DNA from: Typhlomys cinereus
Taxonomy: Eukaryota; Chordata; Mammalia; Rodentia; Platacanthomyidae
Length of the DNA stretch: 64,000 bases
NCBI GenBank assembly: GCA_023101885.1
Contig: JALPQD010000224.1
Span: 2,300,355-2,364,354 of the forward strand
Reading direction: 5' to 3'
Positions 9,686-20,042 of this stretch are shown here, piece by piece. Numbering within the stretch: the stretch's first letter is position 1; each line of letters starts with the position of its first letter. The position numbers were made by a program, and so were the translations under genes. The notes under the pieces were generated by a model that saw only the letters and a list, made by a program, of their open reading frames with translations, had not been told where the DNA came from and did no database searches.

Positions 9686-10204
9686 AAAAGGATGGGTAGG
9701 AAAGGGTGTCTCTCTTCTTGGAATTTGCAGTGCGGAGGGAAAGGCAGCTATGTTAAAAGAATCACTGTAGCAAACGCCACACTGCCATGGGAACACGGCA
9801 ACAGAGCATCATAGTTCCGGTGGGAAAGTCTCCCTGGGGTTCTGGCATGTGACCTCCAAAGCACAGTTGCTTCTTCTGTCACCCATGGCATGGTGCTAAT
9901 TGACAGATCTCAGGATGGTGATAAAATAGATGCACGCTCCAATTCTGTCTTGTGCATGGCTGGTGCTGAAGTAGCCCATTCCTACAGAGGAACATACACT
10001 TCGAACACGTGTGTGGGTAGTTCTCAAATACAGAAGGGTCAGGAATTGGGAAGTCGGCTGATACCTATGCTTTCCAGACAAGAGATTCTGGATTTTTGGA
10101 GAGCACATGGTTGACTCATAAAGAGCATACAGTGGCAGGGATTTGGGTTTATTGGGCAGGTCATACCAGAAATGCCACCTATCCAAAAATAATAAATAAA
10201 AGGC

Positions 10205-10310
10205 AGTGAAATTTCTCCTAGGTATCGTGGCTTGTGAGGCTGATGCAACAGGATCACCATAAGTTTGAGATCAGTCAGAACTACAGAGTGAGGCCCTGTC
10301 TCAAAAAAAT
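10205..10310 (+). mobile_element. B1-like SINE fragment
   Basis: 'GGTATCGTGGCTTGTGAGGC', 'GATCACCATAAGTTTGAGAT' and 'ACAGAGTGAGGCCCTGTCTC' followed by A-rich sequence are B1 hallmarks (7SL-derived). An AT-rich microsatellite (10308-10349) follows its tail. Confidence 0.6.
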
Positions 10311-10349
10311 TATATATATATTATATATATATATTATATGTATATATAA
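10308..10349. repeat. (TA)n microsatellite at a B1 tail
   Basis: Alternating TA with TTA interruptions directly after the A-rich B1 tail. Confidence 0.85.
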
Positions 10350-10387
10350 AGCAGATATTTTACAGATTCTCTGCTATTAAAATTCAG

Positions 10388-10580
10388 ACATGGGGTTGGG
10401 CATGTGGCTCAATCAACCTGCATGGAGCACCGTGTTGAATCCTTAGCACTGCGTGAAGACTGGATGTGGAGGCGCTCGGGAGGTGCAAATGGGAGGATCA
10501 GAAGTTCAAGATCAGCCTCAATTGTGTGTCAACTGAAACCAGCATGAGGTTCAGGAGACCCTGCCTCAAAGAAAAATAAG
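10388..10580 (+). mobile_element. B4-like composite SINE (ID-type head plus B1-type body)
   Basis: 'GGGGTTGGGCATGTGGCTCA' and 'GAATCCTTAGCACTGCGTG' form an ID-like head. 'GAGGTGCAAATGGGAGGATC', 'AGTTCAAGATCAGCCTC' and 'GACCCTGCCTCAAAGAAAAA' form a B1-like body with an A-rich end. Confidence 0.65.
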
Positions 10581-10584
10581 ACTC

Positions 10585-10785
10585 CGACGTGGGCTGGTGA
10601 GACAGCCCAGCCTGCAGGCGCACAACTGCACACACGTGGCAACTTGGGTTCAATTCCCAGCGTCCACCACATGCTAGAAGGAGGACACTGATTTCCAAAA
10701 GCTGTCCTCTGCCACATGCAGTGAGGCGATTTCTCTCTCTCTCTTTCTCTTTCTCCTTCTTTCTCTCAAAATTTTAAAAATTTAG
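10585..10785 (+). mobile_element. B2-like SINE
   Basis: 'GGGCTGGTGAGACAGCCCAG', 'GTTCAATTCCCAGCGTCCAC' and 'AAAGCTGTCCTCTGCCACAT', then CT-rich sequence and A-rich 'AAATTTTAAAAATT'. It follows the preceding SINE directly. Positions 10800-11510 have no feature I recognise; frames there lack coding signals. Confidence 0.6.
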
Positions 10786-11514
10786 AACATGATTTAGGCA
10801 ATCATCCATTTAGGCTTATAATTGTGAAGCATGAACTCATTTATCAGAGTAGCTAAGACAGGCATCCAGTGAGGAAGGGAGGAACGATTTTGGATGCAGA
10901 TCAGAGCTACTATACTAAGCATGAGGCAAGGCACCCAAAGCAGGTTGGACCAGGGGCTGATGGTGAGACATCATCAAAAACTTGCCGGAGGTGCGGGAAG
11001 GAGCCCAGCCTGGCTTTCTAGGTCCGTCTATTTCACCTTTGCTCCAGTCACTCTGGCACAAGGTATCTCTCCTGTGAACTCTGCGCTCTTGAGCTGCTGT
11101 CTGTCCTGACCCTATTCCCAGACCTGCTCCTCTCTTCCCTCTTCCTGGTCTCCCCGCCCACCCTTCCGACTGTCTTCTAAGCAGGAAGTCTGGGTGGTGG
11201 ACTCGCTCTTCCTCCTCTCGCTCATCTGTGCTCATCTGCAGCAAGCTCTGCTCCCACTGGGGTGGCCTTTCTGCCGCTCTGCCCCGAGCTGTAGCTATGC
11301 CTGAGTTCCAGCCATCCACCTTCTCAAGGCTGCACCGCCTGGCGGGCTCCTCGCTGGCACTGCCCTCTGGAATTGTCTTCCAAACTCTTTCCACCAGATG
11401 ACGGGTGAACACGAAGCTGTGGTGTTCCTGTCACCTGCCTTGAGCATTCCGTTCTCAGTAGGATAAAACCTATTTTGATTCACGTGCACCAAGGGTGCCC
11501 AGAGACTAGCTGCA

Positions 11515-11645
11515 CTCCGCAGCTCCTGAACACAGGCTTTCTCTTCCTGTGGGTTTTTGCACACATTGCCTGCTCTGCTGGGAACGGCCTTCCTTCTCAC
11601 CTTGCTTGGCCAGCCTCTGCCCATCCCTCTAGGTCTGAACTTTCC
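11515..11645. repeat. L2-like relic
   Basis: 'GGGTTTTTGCACACATTGCC', 'CTGCTCTGCTGGGAACGGCC' and 'TCTAGGTCTGAACTTTCC' match the well-known L2 pattern 'GCCTTTGCACTTGCTGTTCC...CTGGAATGCTCTTCC'. Diverged. Positions 11650-12150 show nothing clear. Confidence 0.45.
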
Positions 11646-12169
11646 TAACCACATGTCCTTGCAAGCTGGATGCACTCATGAAGATGCGCAGGACCCGAGC
11701 TTCCTTGCCGGTACCTAGCGCTCTGCATAATGAGTGCAGAGCCAGGCTTTGGGATGTTTACAGGCCGAAGCCGAGCACAGAGCTCACACTTTATTTGGTA
11801 GAAGAGGACAGGAAAGAGGGAAGGCAAGTTTTTGCTTCTTTTCTGAGAGAAGGAGGAAAAATCTACAGATCACTCCCAATCCATGTTTCCCATTTTCCTA
11901 ACTGAAAGCTTTTTCTGTAATAAAGACCATAATGTGTGGCTTAAAAATTCCAATTATGAATGTGTGGTTAGCGTAACTTTCCTCCTGACGAAGCTGATTG
12001 TGTAAATGATTTGTAATTGCCAAGTCCTGAATAACAGCATAAGAACCATTCATTCCTCTGAGGAAAACCCAAAATCCGGACTTGGAGAGGCCTGAGTTCC
12101 AGTCTTAGCTTAGCTAAGTTAGCTTGAGTAACTGTTTCATATTTTTTTAAGTATCAGTCTCTCTTTTGC

Positions 12170-12425
12170 ACTTGCATATGTGGTGCCTGTGTGGTGTGTG
12201 GTGTGGTTTGTGTGTGTGTGACGTGTTTGTGTACAAGGAGGCCCCTTGCATGTGTCTGTATGAGAAACCACAAGATGATTGTGATGATTCCTGGCATTCG
12301 TTCTACTATCACTTTCATCGGGGGGTATACCAACGCTCCGCTTACAAGATTGGAATTGCCCGGCATTTTTTAAAGTAGGATTTTCGGGATCAAAATCAGG
12401 TCATTGAGGCAAAGGCGTTAATCCC
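12170..12425 (-). mobile_element. Old SINE-like fragment with TG-rich start
   Basis: A TG-rich stretch (12180-12232) is followed by text ending 'AGGCAAAGGCGTTAATCCCT' and 'GGGCCAACTCCCCAGTCCAG', a reversed tRNA-like SINE head. Heavily diverged; the middle is not assignable. Confidence 0.45.
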
Positions 12426-12469
12426 TGGGCCAACTCCCCAGTCCAGTTTCTTTTGTTTTTGTGTGTGTA

Positions 12470-12780
12470 GGTACCCGTATGTGTGTATGTGTGTGTGTGT
12501 GGGGGGTGCATCTGCATGTGTGTGAGCAATGAATATGGAGGCCAGAGGACAGCATCTAGTGCCATCTTCAGAAATGCGACCCACTTACTAGATGGCCTGG
12601 GTGCTCACTAGTTGGGCTCCACTGACTGACCAGTGAGCCCTAGAGATCCTCCTGACTCAGTTTCCCTAGTGTTAGAATTCCAGGTATGCAACCCCCCTCC
12701 TGGAATTTCTATGTGGGTTTCTGGAATCAAATTCAGATTAAAACAAGCGTTTAGCAATTGAGCTATCTTACCAGTTCCAA
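12470..12780 (-). mobile_element. B3/B4-like SINE, reverse orientation
   Basis: After a TG run (12480-12500) it reads 'GGAGGCCAGAGGACAGCATC', 'CCAGTGAGCCCTAGAGATCC', 'TCCTGACTCAGTTTCCCTAG' and finally 'CAATTGAGCTATCTTACCAG'. This order is typical of B3/B4 composites in reverse. Confidence 0.65.
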
Positions 12781-12794
12781 GCTTGGTTATTTGG

Positions 12795-13085
12795 AAATTT
12801 TAAGAGATGGGGCCTGTCGGAAGGTCTTAAGGTTGTTGGGGGCATTCCTTCAAGGGGGATTTTGGGACACTGGCCCTCTCTGTACTTTCTAGATGGGAGG
12901 TGACGCCATGTTCACCTGCCCCAAAGTGTTCACCTGTCATAATTGGTGCCTCCATAGAACCAAAAGTCACGGGTCCAAGCAACCATGGACCAAAATCTCC
13001 AAAATCAAGAGTCAAATGAACCTCTTTCTCTTTATAAATTGACTAGCTCAGACATTTGTTGAAGTAACAGCTAACTGTCACAAGG
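12795..13085 (+). repeat. Old dispersed repeat related to 470-765
   Basis: 'GGGGCCTGTCGGAAGGTC', 'GGGGGCATTCCTTCAAGGGG', 'CAAAATCTCCAAAATCAAGA' and 'TTATAAATTGACTAGCTCAG' align in order with the 470-765 copy. Family name uncertain. Positions 13090-13620 hold an AT-rich palindromic patch near 13432-13470 and nothing else. Confidence 0.45.
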
Positions 13086-13625
13086 TATTTCTGATACTAT
13101 CGCTATGGTAACACTTCACATTCGACAAAGTCACATCTGTGGGTTAGTACCTTGTTGTGTTCAAACCACTCTTGCCATTTCCTGTGTGAAGCAACTAACC
13201 CTTCCTTCTCTTAATCAGTATGAAATGGACACTTGGGAGTTTTATGACAGAAGCCATAAAATTCAATGGCATCATCAGCTCCAGTCGTCCATGACAAAGT
13301 GGCAGTCATCGTTTGGACAGTTGGTGATTCTTGCTGTGTGGTAGCAAAGATTTGACTGAGCAGTCACGTGCTGCATCATACAAGGCAAAAAGGGTGTAGC
13401 AAGGGCTGTTGTTTGTACTGGCTGCTTCTTATATATACTATATATAGCACTATAATAGCACTATAATAGAAAAAGGAGCTTGAGCTGGTACAGAGATAGA
13501 TGAAAACAGTGTAAGGGATTATCTTGCCTATTGTACAGATTGGCTATAGAATTGGGAGTCATGTATGGGTGGAGAATACAAGTACATTTTTTGTATGCAT
13601 GTGCATTTGCATGTAGGTGGGTATA

Positions 13626-13631
<6 letters not shown>

Positions 13632-13658
<27 letters not shown>

Positions 13659-13660
13659 TG
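13632..13660. repeat. (TG)n microsatellite in a SINE 3' region
   Basis: TG repeats just left of the reverse SINE body, equivalent to the CA tail in the sense orientation. Confidence 0.9.
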
Positions 13661-13930
13661 TACAAGACAGCACTTAAATGAGTGTGCCTATGGAGGTCTA
13701 AGAGTGGCATCAGAAATTCACCCTGGATTGCTCTACCTCCTTATTGCTTTGCTCTGAGGTTTCCCAGACTCCACCTTCCAGGACTGTAATTGCAGCCTGC
13801 TGCCATATCATACCAGTATTTTTACATGGGACCTGGGGATTTGAACTCAGAACCTTTTGCTTATGAAACAAAGACTGTTTTTGCTTATGAAACAAAGACT
13901 GTTTTTGCTTATGAAACAAAGACTTTTCTA
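13661..13930 (-). mobile_element. DIP-like SINE, reverse, with triplicated head segment
   Basis: 'ATTCACCCTGGATTGCTCTA', 'TTATTGCTTTGCTCTGAGG', 'TTTACATGGGACCTGGGG' and 'GAACTCAGAACCTTTTGCTT' match the reverse form of the 40042-40318 subfamily. Where the head should continue, a 24-bp unit beginning GCTTATGAAACAAAG occurs three times (starts at 13859, 13883, 13907). The normal 'AACCCCTGAGCC' head end is missing. Confidence 0.75.
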
Positions 13931-13953
13931 CTGCCAGAGAGAGGCAGTAGAAA
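13925..13953. repeat. 11-bp inverted repeat (hairpin)
   Basis: TTTCTACTGCC (13925-13935) is perfectly complementary to GGCAGTAGAAA (13943-13953), with the 7-nt loop AGAGAGA. It sits at the end of the 24-bp tandem repeat. A terminator role is not implied. Confidence 0.85.
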
Positions 13954-14159
13954 GAGGCAAGTTGGCATTACCCACCCAGTCTTGGCAGGAAGGGAGGATG
14001 CAGCTTCTGGCCTTCCCCAAGCATCTGTCAGTTGCCCCCAAACAATGGAAACAAGCTAGACCTCTTGGACCAGATGAAGGATGCTGCCATGCCTCCTGGC
14101 TTCTCTTTCTATGCTTCTGTCTCAAGCTAGCATCCGTCTGAGAAGAAAGGGTTACAGAG

Positions 14160-14525
14160 CTGAAAGATGGTGCAGTGAGTCACGTCCTTGTCCTGGAATA
14201 TGAGGACCAGCCTGAACTCCAGAACATGTAAGTACCAGGTACAGTGGCCTGCCTGTAACTGTAACATCCAGAAAGGCGAGACAGAGAATCTCCAGAGCCA
14301 GAGCAAGTTGGCTACACAGGATAGTTGTAACTGATGAGCCCTGGGTTCAGAAAGAGACCCTTCCTCAATGAGCAAGATGGAGGAAAACCAACGAAAGCAC
14401 CAGATGTCAGCTTCAGGCATCCACATGCATGCTCACATAAATGTGTCCTTGCATATGTGAACATGCATGCATACATGCACAGACACCATACATATATACA
14501 CATGCTAAAAATAGAAAATAGCTAT
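14160..14525 (+). mobile_element. B4-like composite SINE
   Basis: 'GCTGAAAGATGGTGCAGTGA', 'GGTACAGTGGCCTGCCTG', 'ACATCCAGAAAGGCGAGACA' and 'GGTTCAGAAAGAGACCCTTC', then an ACATGCATGC-rich tail and 'AGCTATAAATAAAAATC'. The order is tRNA-like head, B1-like body, CA-rich tail. Confidence 0.6.
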
Positions 14526-14694
14526 AAATAAAAATCATTCCTTCAGTCTTGGAAACTTTGCCTAGACAAGGTAGGCTGCAGTAAATACACTTGGGACTAA
14601 CAAAAAAAATGGATTGGAAGGGAGTTTACCATGTTTGGAACCTCAAGCTGGCCTACAAAATTCTGAGCAGTCAACTCTCAAAAGAATCCTTCAG

Positions 14695-14926
14695 GGCCTG
14701 GGGAGGTGGCTTAGCAGATGAAATCATGCTGTGGTGCAAACATGAGGAATTCCAATCCCCCAAATCCAAATTTAGAAGGAAAAAAAAGTGTTCTGGTACC
14801 TGTAACGCCAGTGCTGTGAGAGAGGACAGAGACAGGGGATGGCTGGGGCTTGCTGGCTGCCAGCACAGCTCCCGGTTAAGTGAGAGACTCTGTCTCAAGG
14901 AAATAAGTCCTCCTTTGACCCCTCTA

Positions 14927-14927
<1 letters not shown>
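14695..14927 (+). mobile_element. B4-like composite SINE feeding a CA array
   Basis: 'GGGCCTGGGGAGGTGGCTTA', 'GTACCTGTAACGCCAGTGCT', 'GAGAGGACAGAGACAGGGG' and 'AAGTGAGAGACTCTGTCTCA', then 'CCCCTCTACAAACAC' leading straight into the CA-rich array. Confidence 0.65.
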
Positions 14928-14971
<44 letters not shown>

Positions 14972-15366
14972 CACCACACACACACACAATACACATGCAT
15001 GCACAACAAAACACACAACACACAATACACACGCATGCACAACACAACACACACTCCCAACACACAACATGCATACACAACACAACACATATACAGAACA
15101 CACACAACACACACACACAGCACACACATACACATATATATAACACACCACACAACACACACTCACAACACACAACATACATGCATGCATAACACAACAC
15201 ACATACAGAATACACACACAACATGCACATATACACACAACACACACATACACATCACATACATATACATAACACACAATACACACACACAACAAAATAC
15301 ACATACAAACACACACAACACACACATACATACACACACAACACACACATACACAACACACACACA
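14928..15366. repeat. 440-bp imperfect CA-rich array
   Basis: Starts with an uninterrupted CA run (about 14930-14970), then 400 bases of ACAC with regular AA, AT and ATGC interruptions, e.g. repeats of 'ACACAACACAC' and 'ACATGCATGC'. Both strands give long open frames (Thr/His-rich forward; Cys/Val-rich reverse, up to 281 codons). They arise from composition and are not genes. Confidence 0.92.
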
Positions 15367-15589
15367 GGTGTTCACAATCCCACTTACATACGCTTCTACT
15401 GCATCCCTCACACACGCAAGGAAATCTTGGAACTAGACACTTCTTAAGATGAGGAGTTGGCTGTGGAAAACACAGCATCAAAAATGATCAAGTCTTCCAA
15501 GGCTCGGGACTTGCTTGTTGCCTTCTACAAAGAACTTCATGGACAGTAGAACCAGAGGGTGTAGGGACAATGGACAAGAGAGTTTCTCC

Positions 15590-15779
15590 AGCTGGGGAGT
15601 AGCTCCGTGGATAGAGTGACTACCTGGATATGTAAAACCTAGCTTTGATCCGCAGAACCACATCAACCAGGTATGGTGGCACATGCCTGTAATTCCAGTG
15701 CTGGGGAGGTAGAGGCAGAGGATTGGATTGAGGTCATCCTTGGCTATGTACTGAGTTCAAGATCAACACAGGGGGGATA

Positions 15780-15780
<1 letters not shown>
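15590..15780 (+). mobile_element. B4-like composite SINE (ID-like head plus B1)
   Basis: 'GCTGGGGAGTAGCTCCGTGG' and 'ACCTAGCTTTGATCCGCAG' form the head. 'CCAGGTATGGTGGCACATGC', 'CTGTAATTCCAGTGCTGGGG' and 'GAGTTCAAGATCAACACA' form a clear B1 body. A GA run follows. Confidence 0.75.

Positions 15781-15818
<38 letters not shown>
15781..15818. repeat. (GA)n microsatellite
   Basis: Continuous GA repeats directly downstream of the B1 body. Confidence 0.92.
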
Positions 15819-15819
<1 letters not shown>

Positions 15820-15954
15820 CCAAGCAGCATTCAGAGCAGACACTTTAGTCCACTGCTAGCCTAGGGAATTATGCCACTCCGATTCAGCAAGACTTGATTG
15901 TTGCTATGAAGCAACGATAAGTCCTGAAACATTTTCTATTTCTTTCTTTTTTTA

Positions 15955-16085
15955 GAGTGAGCTACTTGTTTTGTTTTAAGGAAGAGTCTTCCTGCATAGT
16001 CTGGATTGGCCTTGAAGTCCTAGGCTCAAGGAATCCCCCTGCCTCAGATCCTCAGTATCCAGGGCTACTAGTGCACAGAACTGTG
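15955..16085 (-). mobile_element. B1-like SINE, reverse
   Basis: 'GCATAGTCTGGATTGGCCTT', 'GAAGTCCTAGGCTCAAGG' and 'CCCCCTGCCTCAGATCCTC' match reversed B1. Positions 16090-16700 hold no recognisable feature. Confidence 0.6.
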
Positions 16086-16724
16086 CACAGCTTGCTGTCA
16101 GTTTATGCCCCAGCAGTTCCGCTGCTTCTGACAGTTGAATTACACATCCATGCAGATGATGTTATTTGGTTTAAAAGTGACCTGACTGTGAGGTCTGGCC
16201 CCTGGATGTAATGGACATGACTGGACATCACCTAAAGGTTCTGGACTTTGGGTGAGATATAATTACTGGATGGGACTCTAGGCTGATCTTCCCCACACAG
16301 AGAACTTCATGTGGAAGGAACGGTATCTTCATGGGTGTTGGGGGAGGGGAAAGAACGGTTTACCATAGGAAATGTTAACTGCCTTCCACAATATATGTCC
16401 TTTTGTTTAATAAAATAATCCTGTTTTTTCTATAGCAGAAACATTGCTGTTTAGTTAAAAAAAAATCTGTATTTTCAGATCCCATGTCTGTAGACCCAAC
16501 TATTGTGGATAAAAACAGTTGGAAAAAATTACATCTGTACTGAATCTGTATGAATTTATGTCATTATTCTCTGAACAATCTAGAATAACAACTATTTCTA
16601 TGGAGTTCACATTGTATGAGGTATTATTAGTAATCGAGCATTTGAAGTATATGGGATGGTGTCTATAGATTCTAGCCAAAAACTATGCCATATATACATG
16701 TAAGTATGTACAGGTGTGGTGTGT

Positions 16725-16728
16725 GTGT

Positions 16729-16761
<33 letters not shown>

Positions 16762-16770
16762 ACACACACC
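16725..16770. repeat. (CA)n microsatellite with a TG start
   Basis: GTGTGTGTCACACAC: a TG run turns into CA, making a small inverted-repeat centre at about 16727-16735. Confidence 0.88.
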
Positions 16771-16794
16771 CATGACCAACCCTGGTGTAGTTTT

Positions 16795-17010
16795 TGAACT
16801 GTCTACCTTGTTTTTTCAGACAGTCTTTCATTGGGAGTCAGGATTCACTGAAAAGGCTAGGCTGCTTCTCCCGTGAATCCCACACCACCAGGATTACAGC
16901 TGTGCTCCACCCTGACTAGCTCATGACGTAGGTGCTGGGGATTGAACTCGGTTCCTCGTGCTTGCACAGTATGTGCTCACTAACTGAGTTATCTGGATCC
17001 CTGTGTTATT
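16795..17010 (-). mobile_element. B3/B4-like SINE, reverse
   Basis: 'CACCACCAGGATTACAGCTG' and 'TGCTCCACCCTGACTAGC' (B1-like, reversed), followed by 'AGGTGCTGGGGATTGAACTC', 'GGTTCCTCGTGCTTGCACAG' and 'CACTAACTGAGTTATCTGG' (ID-like head, reversed). Confidence 0.65.
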
Positions 17011-17109
17011 GTGTCAGGGACAAGAGCAGTTTTTGCTGACTCCTAGGGGTTCTGGAACAACTCTCATGTGAACAAAAAAGTGAGTGTTTTTCTTCCTCTC
17101 TTACCATTA

Positions 17110-17530
17110 GGAATGGTTGCAGTTTGCCTGCATGGTTGCTGATAAGTGACCATCAAATGGATTAAGGGAACAAGGTTTATTTTCTTTCAATAGTCCAGTT
17201 ACAGTCTGTCCAGCTTGACAGGAGAGCATGCACCAACACCAGGCCCAAGGGAACTGGCCACACTATCTCTATGTAATAGCTGAGGGAGGAACGACCCTTA
17301 CTTGCCAGACCAGCATGTCTGGCCAAGTGTATACAAGGATGCCAACTCTCTCAACCAGCTCTGTGTGTTTTATTCTAGGGCCTAATCCTTCCCATCTGGG
17401 CCTTCCCCATCCGCCAGACAATCTCCTGCAGGTTTGCTCTGGGCTTAACCCAACCACTAATTCTCCACAAATGTGCCCAGAGCTCAAAACCCTCAGCAGT
17501 CAAGTTGACACCTGTGCCTAACTGTGACAA
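17110..17530 (-). repeat. ~420-bp 'GTCAACTTGATGG' repeat, reverse copy
   Basis: Full-length reverse copy. Left end 'CAGTTTGCCTGCATGGTTGC', right end 'AGTCAAGTTGACACCTGTGC'. Internal order is the same as 8183-8622. Positions 17535-17760 look unique. Confidence 0.72.
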
Positions 17531-17764
17531 ATGGCTAAACTAATGAGAGAAAAGCAGGTACATCAGAAAGAACTTGCTGGAAGATATCTTAAAGGGGAAG
17601 TGGCAGGTGCTCTTGTTTTCCATTCTGCTAATCTGAACATGGAGATTCTAGTAAAACTTAAGCCACCACTGTGGACTGAGAATGAGGACCATACGACTGA
17701 GGTCACAGAGATGCATGGTGATGTCACAAAGAAGCATGATGATGTCATAGAGTAATCAAACCAG

Positions 17765-18053
17765 GGGCTGGAGAGGTGGCTCAGGGGTTAAGCCTCTGCC
17801 TTGCAGGTGGAAGGTCCTGAGTTCCAATCCTAGACCCCATGTATAGACACCAGGCAGAAGCGGGGGGGGGCGCGGCCTGCGTTTCAAGGAGGAGGTGGAG
17901 GCGTCCATGGTGGTTCCTGAATTCGTCTGTGGTTCTACACACACACACACACACACACACATACACACTCATACATACATACACACACGCATGCATGCAT
18001 ACGTGCACAATTGAATAAATAATAAATAATAAAAAATTAAAAAATAACTAAAC
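17765..18053 (+). mobile_element. DIP-like SINE with 45-bp internal deletion
   Basis: Head and B-box as at 5050-5358, but the body jumps from GCCTGCGTTTC to AAGGAGGAGG, losing about 45 bases. A CA stretch (17938-17962), CATA/CATG sequence and an A-rich tail follow. A short candidate duplication (CAAACCAG, 17757-17764 and 18054-18061) flanks it. Positions 18062-18610 hold nothing recognisable. Confidence 0.87.
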
Positions 18054-18634
18054 CAAACCAGACCTGCCTACTTCATTTGACTGACAGCGAAACAAATTTT
18101 GATTTTATTTAATAAGCTGAATTTAATTGTAACTGACACACAAACTTGAAGAATACAGGACAGATTAGAGAGAGGTCTGGTATGCAAATAAGCAGAACTG
18201 TTTTCTGAGAGAAGGGCAATCATCTATGTTGTGCTTCCCTGAGTACTAGAAATGGCCCAAGTTAAACTGAGCTAGGATGCAAGCCTGAAACACTTCAGGA
18301 CTCTGGAAAACCTGTGATATTCCTCCCAATTAAAAAGACTAATGGGCATGCATTTAGATGATAGTCTGGCTGCTGTGGATACAGCCAAGGGGACTGGCGA
18401 TCTCCGTGCCAACAGGTGCAACTCCTGTCACCACACTCTCCGAGCATCCCAGGGTCCACACTCAGAAAGAACCAATGGTTTCATTTATCTGATAATTCAG
18501 GACAAGAATTTATCAGAAAATGTGACTATATTAAACTCAATTTAAGGACATCTAATTAATTTTTCCATGCACCTATATTGGGATTTTATATTTATATATG
18601 TATTATGTATTTACGTATATTTATTTTTTGGTGG

Positions 18635-18705
18635 TGCTGGGGATTAGAACAGAGTCTTGTGTTGCTAGGTGAGTGTTCTGCCACTGACCAAGCCACACAC
18701 ACCTC
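18635..18705 (-). mobile_element. ID-like SINE fragment, reverse
   Basis: 'GGTGCTGGGGATTAGAACAG', 'GTTGCTAGGTGAGTGTTCTG' and 'CCACTGACCAAGCC' read as a reversed ID head. Confidence 0.5.
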
Positions 18706-18824
18706 CAGCCTCTCATTCCCCATCAGCCAACTCTCTGAGGTGGGAGGCCGTCCCGTGGTAGTGGATTGTTCAGCAGATTCCTGATCTCTTTTATATTCTA
18801 GTAGAAACACTTTCTGCCTTCGTT

Positions 18825-18905
18825 GTGACAACTGTCTCCAGACATCACCAAGTGTCCCTTGGGGATAAATAGTTGCTCTTGTTGAAAAGTACAGGTTTAA
18901 CTTGT
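18825..18905 (-). mobile_element. MER5A-like hAT DNA transposon relic
   Basis: 'TTGTGACAACTGTCTCCAGA' and 'CATCACCAAGTGTCCCTTGG' match the reversed core of the mammalian MER5A element, where 'GACATTTGGCAATGTCTGGA' is characteristic. It has no coding capacity and is a molecular fossil shared among placental mammals. Confidence 0.6.
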
Positions 18906-19168
18906 GACAGAGCCTATTCTCAACTAGCACTACCAGCTTGATGTGGTGGGACATGGGACCCAAGTACATTTTACTAACCAATACTTGATGGCTGACTTCA
19001 AAAATAGTTATGATTCAATTGGTTATGCGATCTCTTTAGAGAACTTCACACGGCTGCTTGAGGGAAGGCATGCTTTATTGCTTTCTTCCCAACTTCCTTC
19101 TACTAGAAAATTACTTTGTGGTCAGACCATGGTTCCATATTTTTTTTCTTTTACGTATATGTATATGG

Positions 19169-19172
<4 letters not shown>

Positions 19173-19217
<45 letters not shown>
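19173..19217. repeat. (TG)n microsatellite
   Basis: About 22 uninterrupted TG units. Confidence 0.95.
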
Positions 19218-19799
19218 TTGTGGGTGGGTGTATGTTTGTGACTACAAGAGGACACTTGAAGGTATATGCCCATGGAGGCAGTTAGCAGAGGGAGTAGCTG
19301 AGCTTGGGAACAGTGAAGCCCGGGAACAAGTTGGAAAATGAGCTCCTGTCCGTCCTCACTCACACCCATGTCTTGGCAAAGCTGTGCGTCTTGTATTTGC
19401 TCATGGTACAGGCTTCTTCTTGGAATCGCTGCATGCCGCTTACTCATTTTTCTACTGGATTTTCCTTTAAAAGGAGTTTAGTATTTCCCACACTTTAGGT
19501 GGGGAAATAACAGACTTTGTGTGTGTTAGGCAAGCAAGTGCTCCCCCGCCAAGCGCATCTGAATGCTCTTTTTCTTTTCTCTTAAGCATATTACAGATCT
19601 CTTCTTGAAGGGTATAGTGTTTTTTATTTTTTCTAATATGTCTGTTTTTGTGTGGAGCTTTGAAACTTTGGCACAGTCCAATTTACATTAATATTTTGTC
19701 ATTATTTATGGTGATTCTTTAAAAAAATCCTTTCCTGTTCCAAGGATATGAACAGATTCCCCCACATTTCTAAAATTTGAAATATATTTTTCAGTCCTT

Positions 19800-19945
19800 C
19801 AGAAGTCTTTCTTCCTTTCCTTTTCTATCTTCCTTCTTTCTCCTCCCTTCCTTTCTTCATTTCTCCCTTCTTCCCTCTTTGCATTCCCTCCCTCCCTTTT
19901 TTCCTTCCTTTCTGTCTCTCTTTCTCTCTCTCTCTCTCTCATCAT
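19800..19945. repeat. Polypyrimidine tract
   Basis: CCTT/CTTT/CCCT words ending in a CT run (19924-19940). The Ser/Phe/Leu-rich frame is compositional. Positions 19220-19800 show no confident feature. Confidence 0.85.
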
Positions 19946-20042
19946 CTCTCCTTGTTGGTATTTCTTTCTGTCTTTTTCTTTTAGAGAGGGTCTGTGATTC
20001 TCAGCCTCCCTGGCACTAGGGTCACAGAATTGGATATGGCAC

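Noticed and set aside
10915..11412. 165-codon reverse frame in GC-richer unique DNA
   Set aside because: No recognisable domain, no splice or promoter context, and an L2-like relic adjoins the region. A search for conservation in related rodents would be decisive: purifying selection on the frame would support a gene.
14928..15366. CRISPR-like array
   Set aside because: No constant repeat separated by unique spacers; it is a degenerate dinucleotide array in a mammalian sequence.
14591..15436. 281-codon Thr/His-rich frame and 163-185-codon Cys/Val-rich reverse frames
   Set aside because: They translate a CA-rich array and adjoining SINE in several frames at once, with no initiation context, domain or splice structure.
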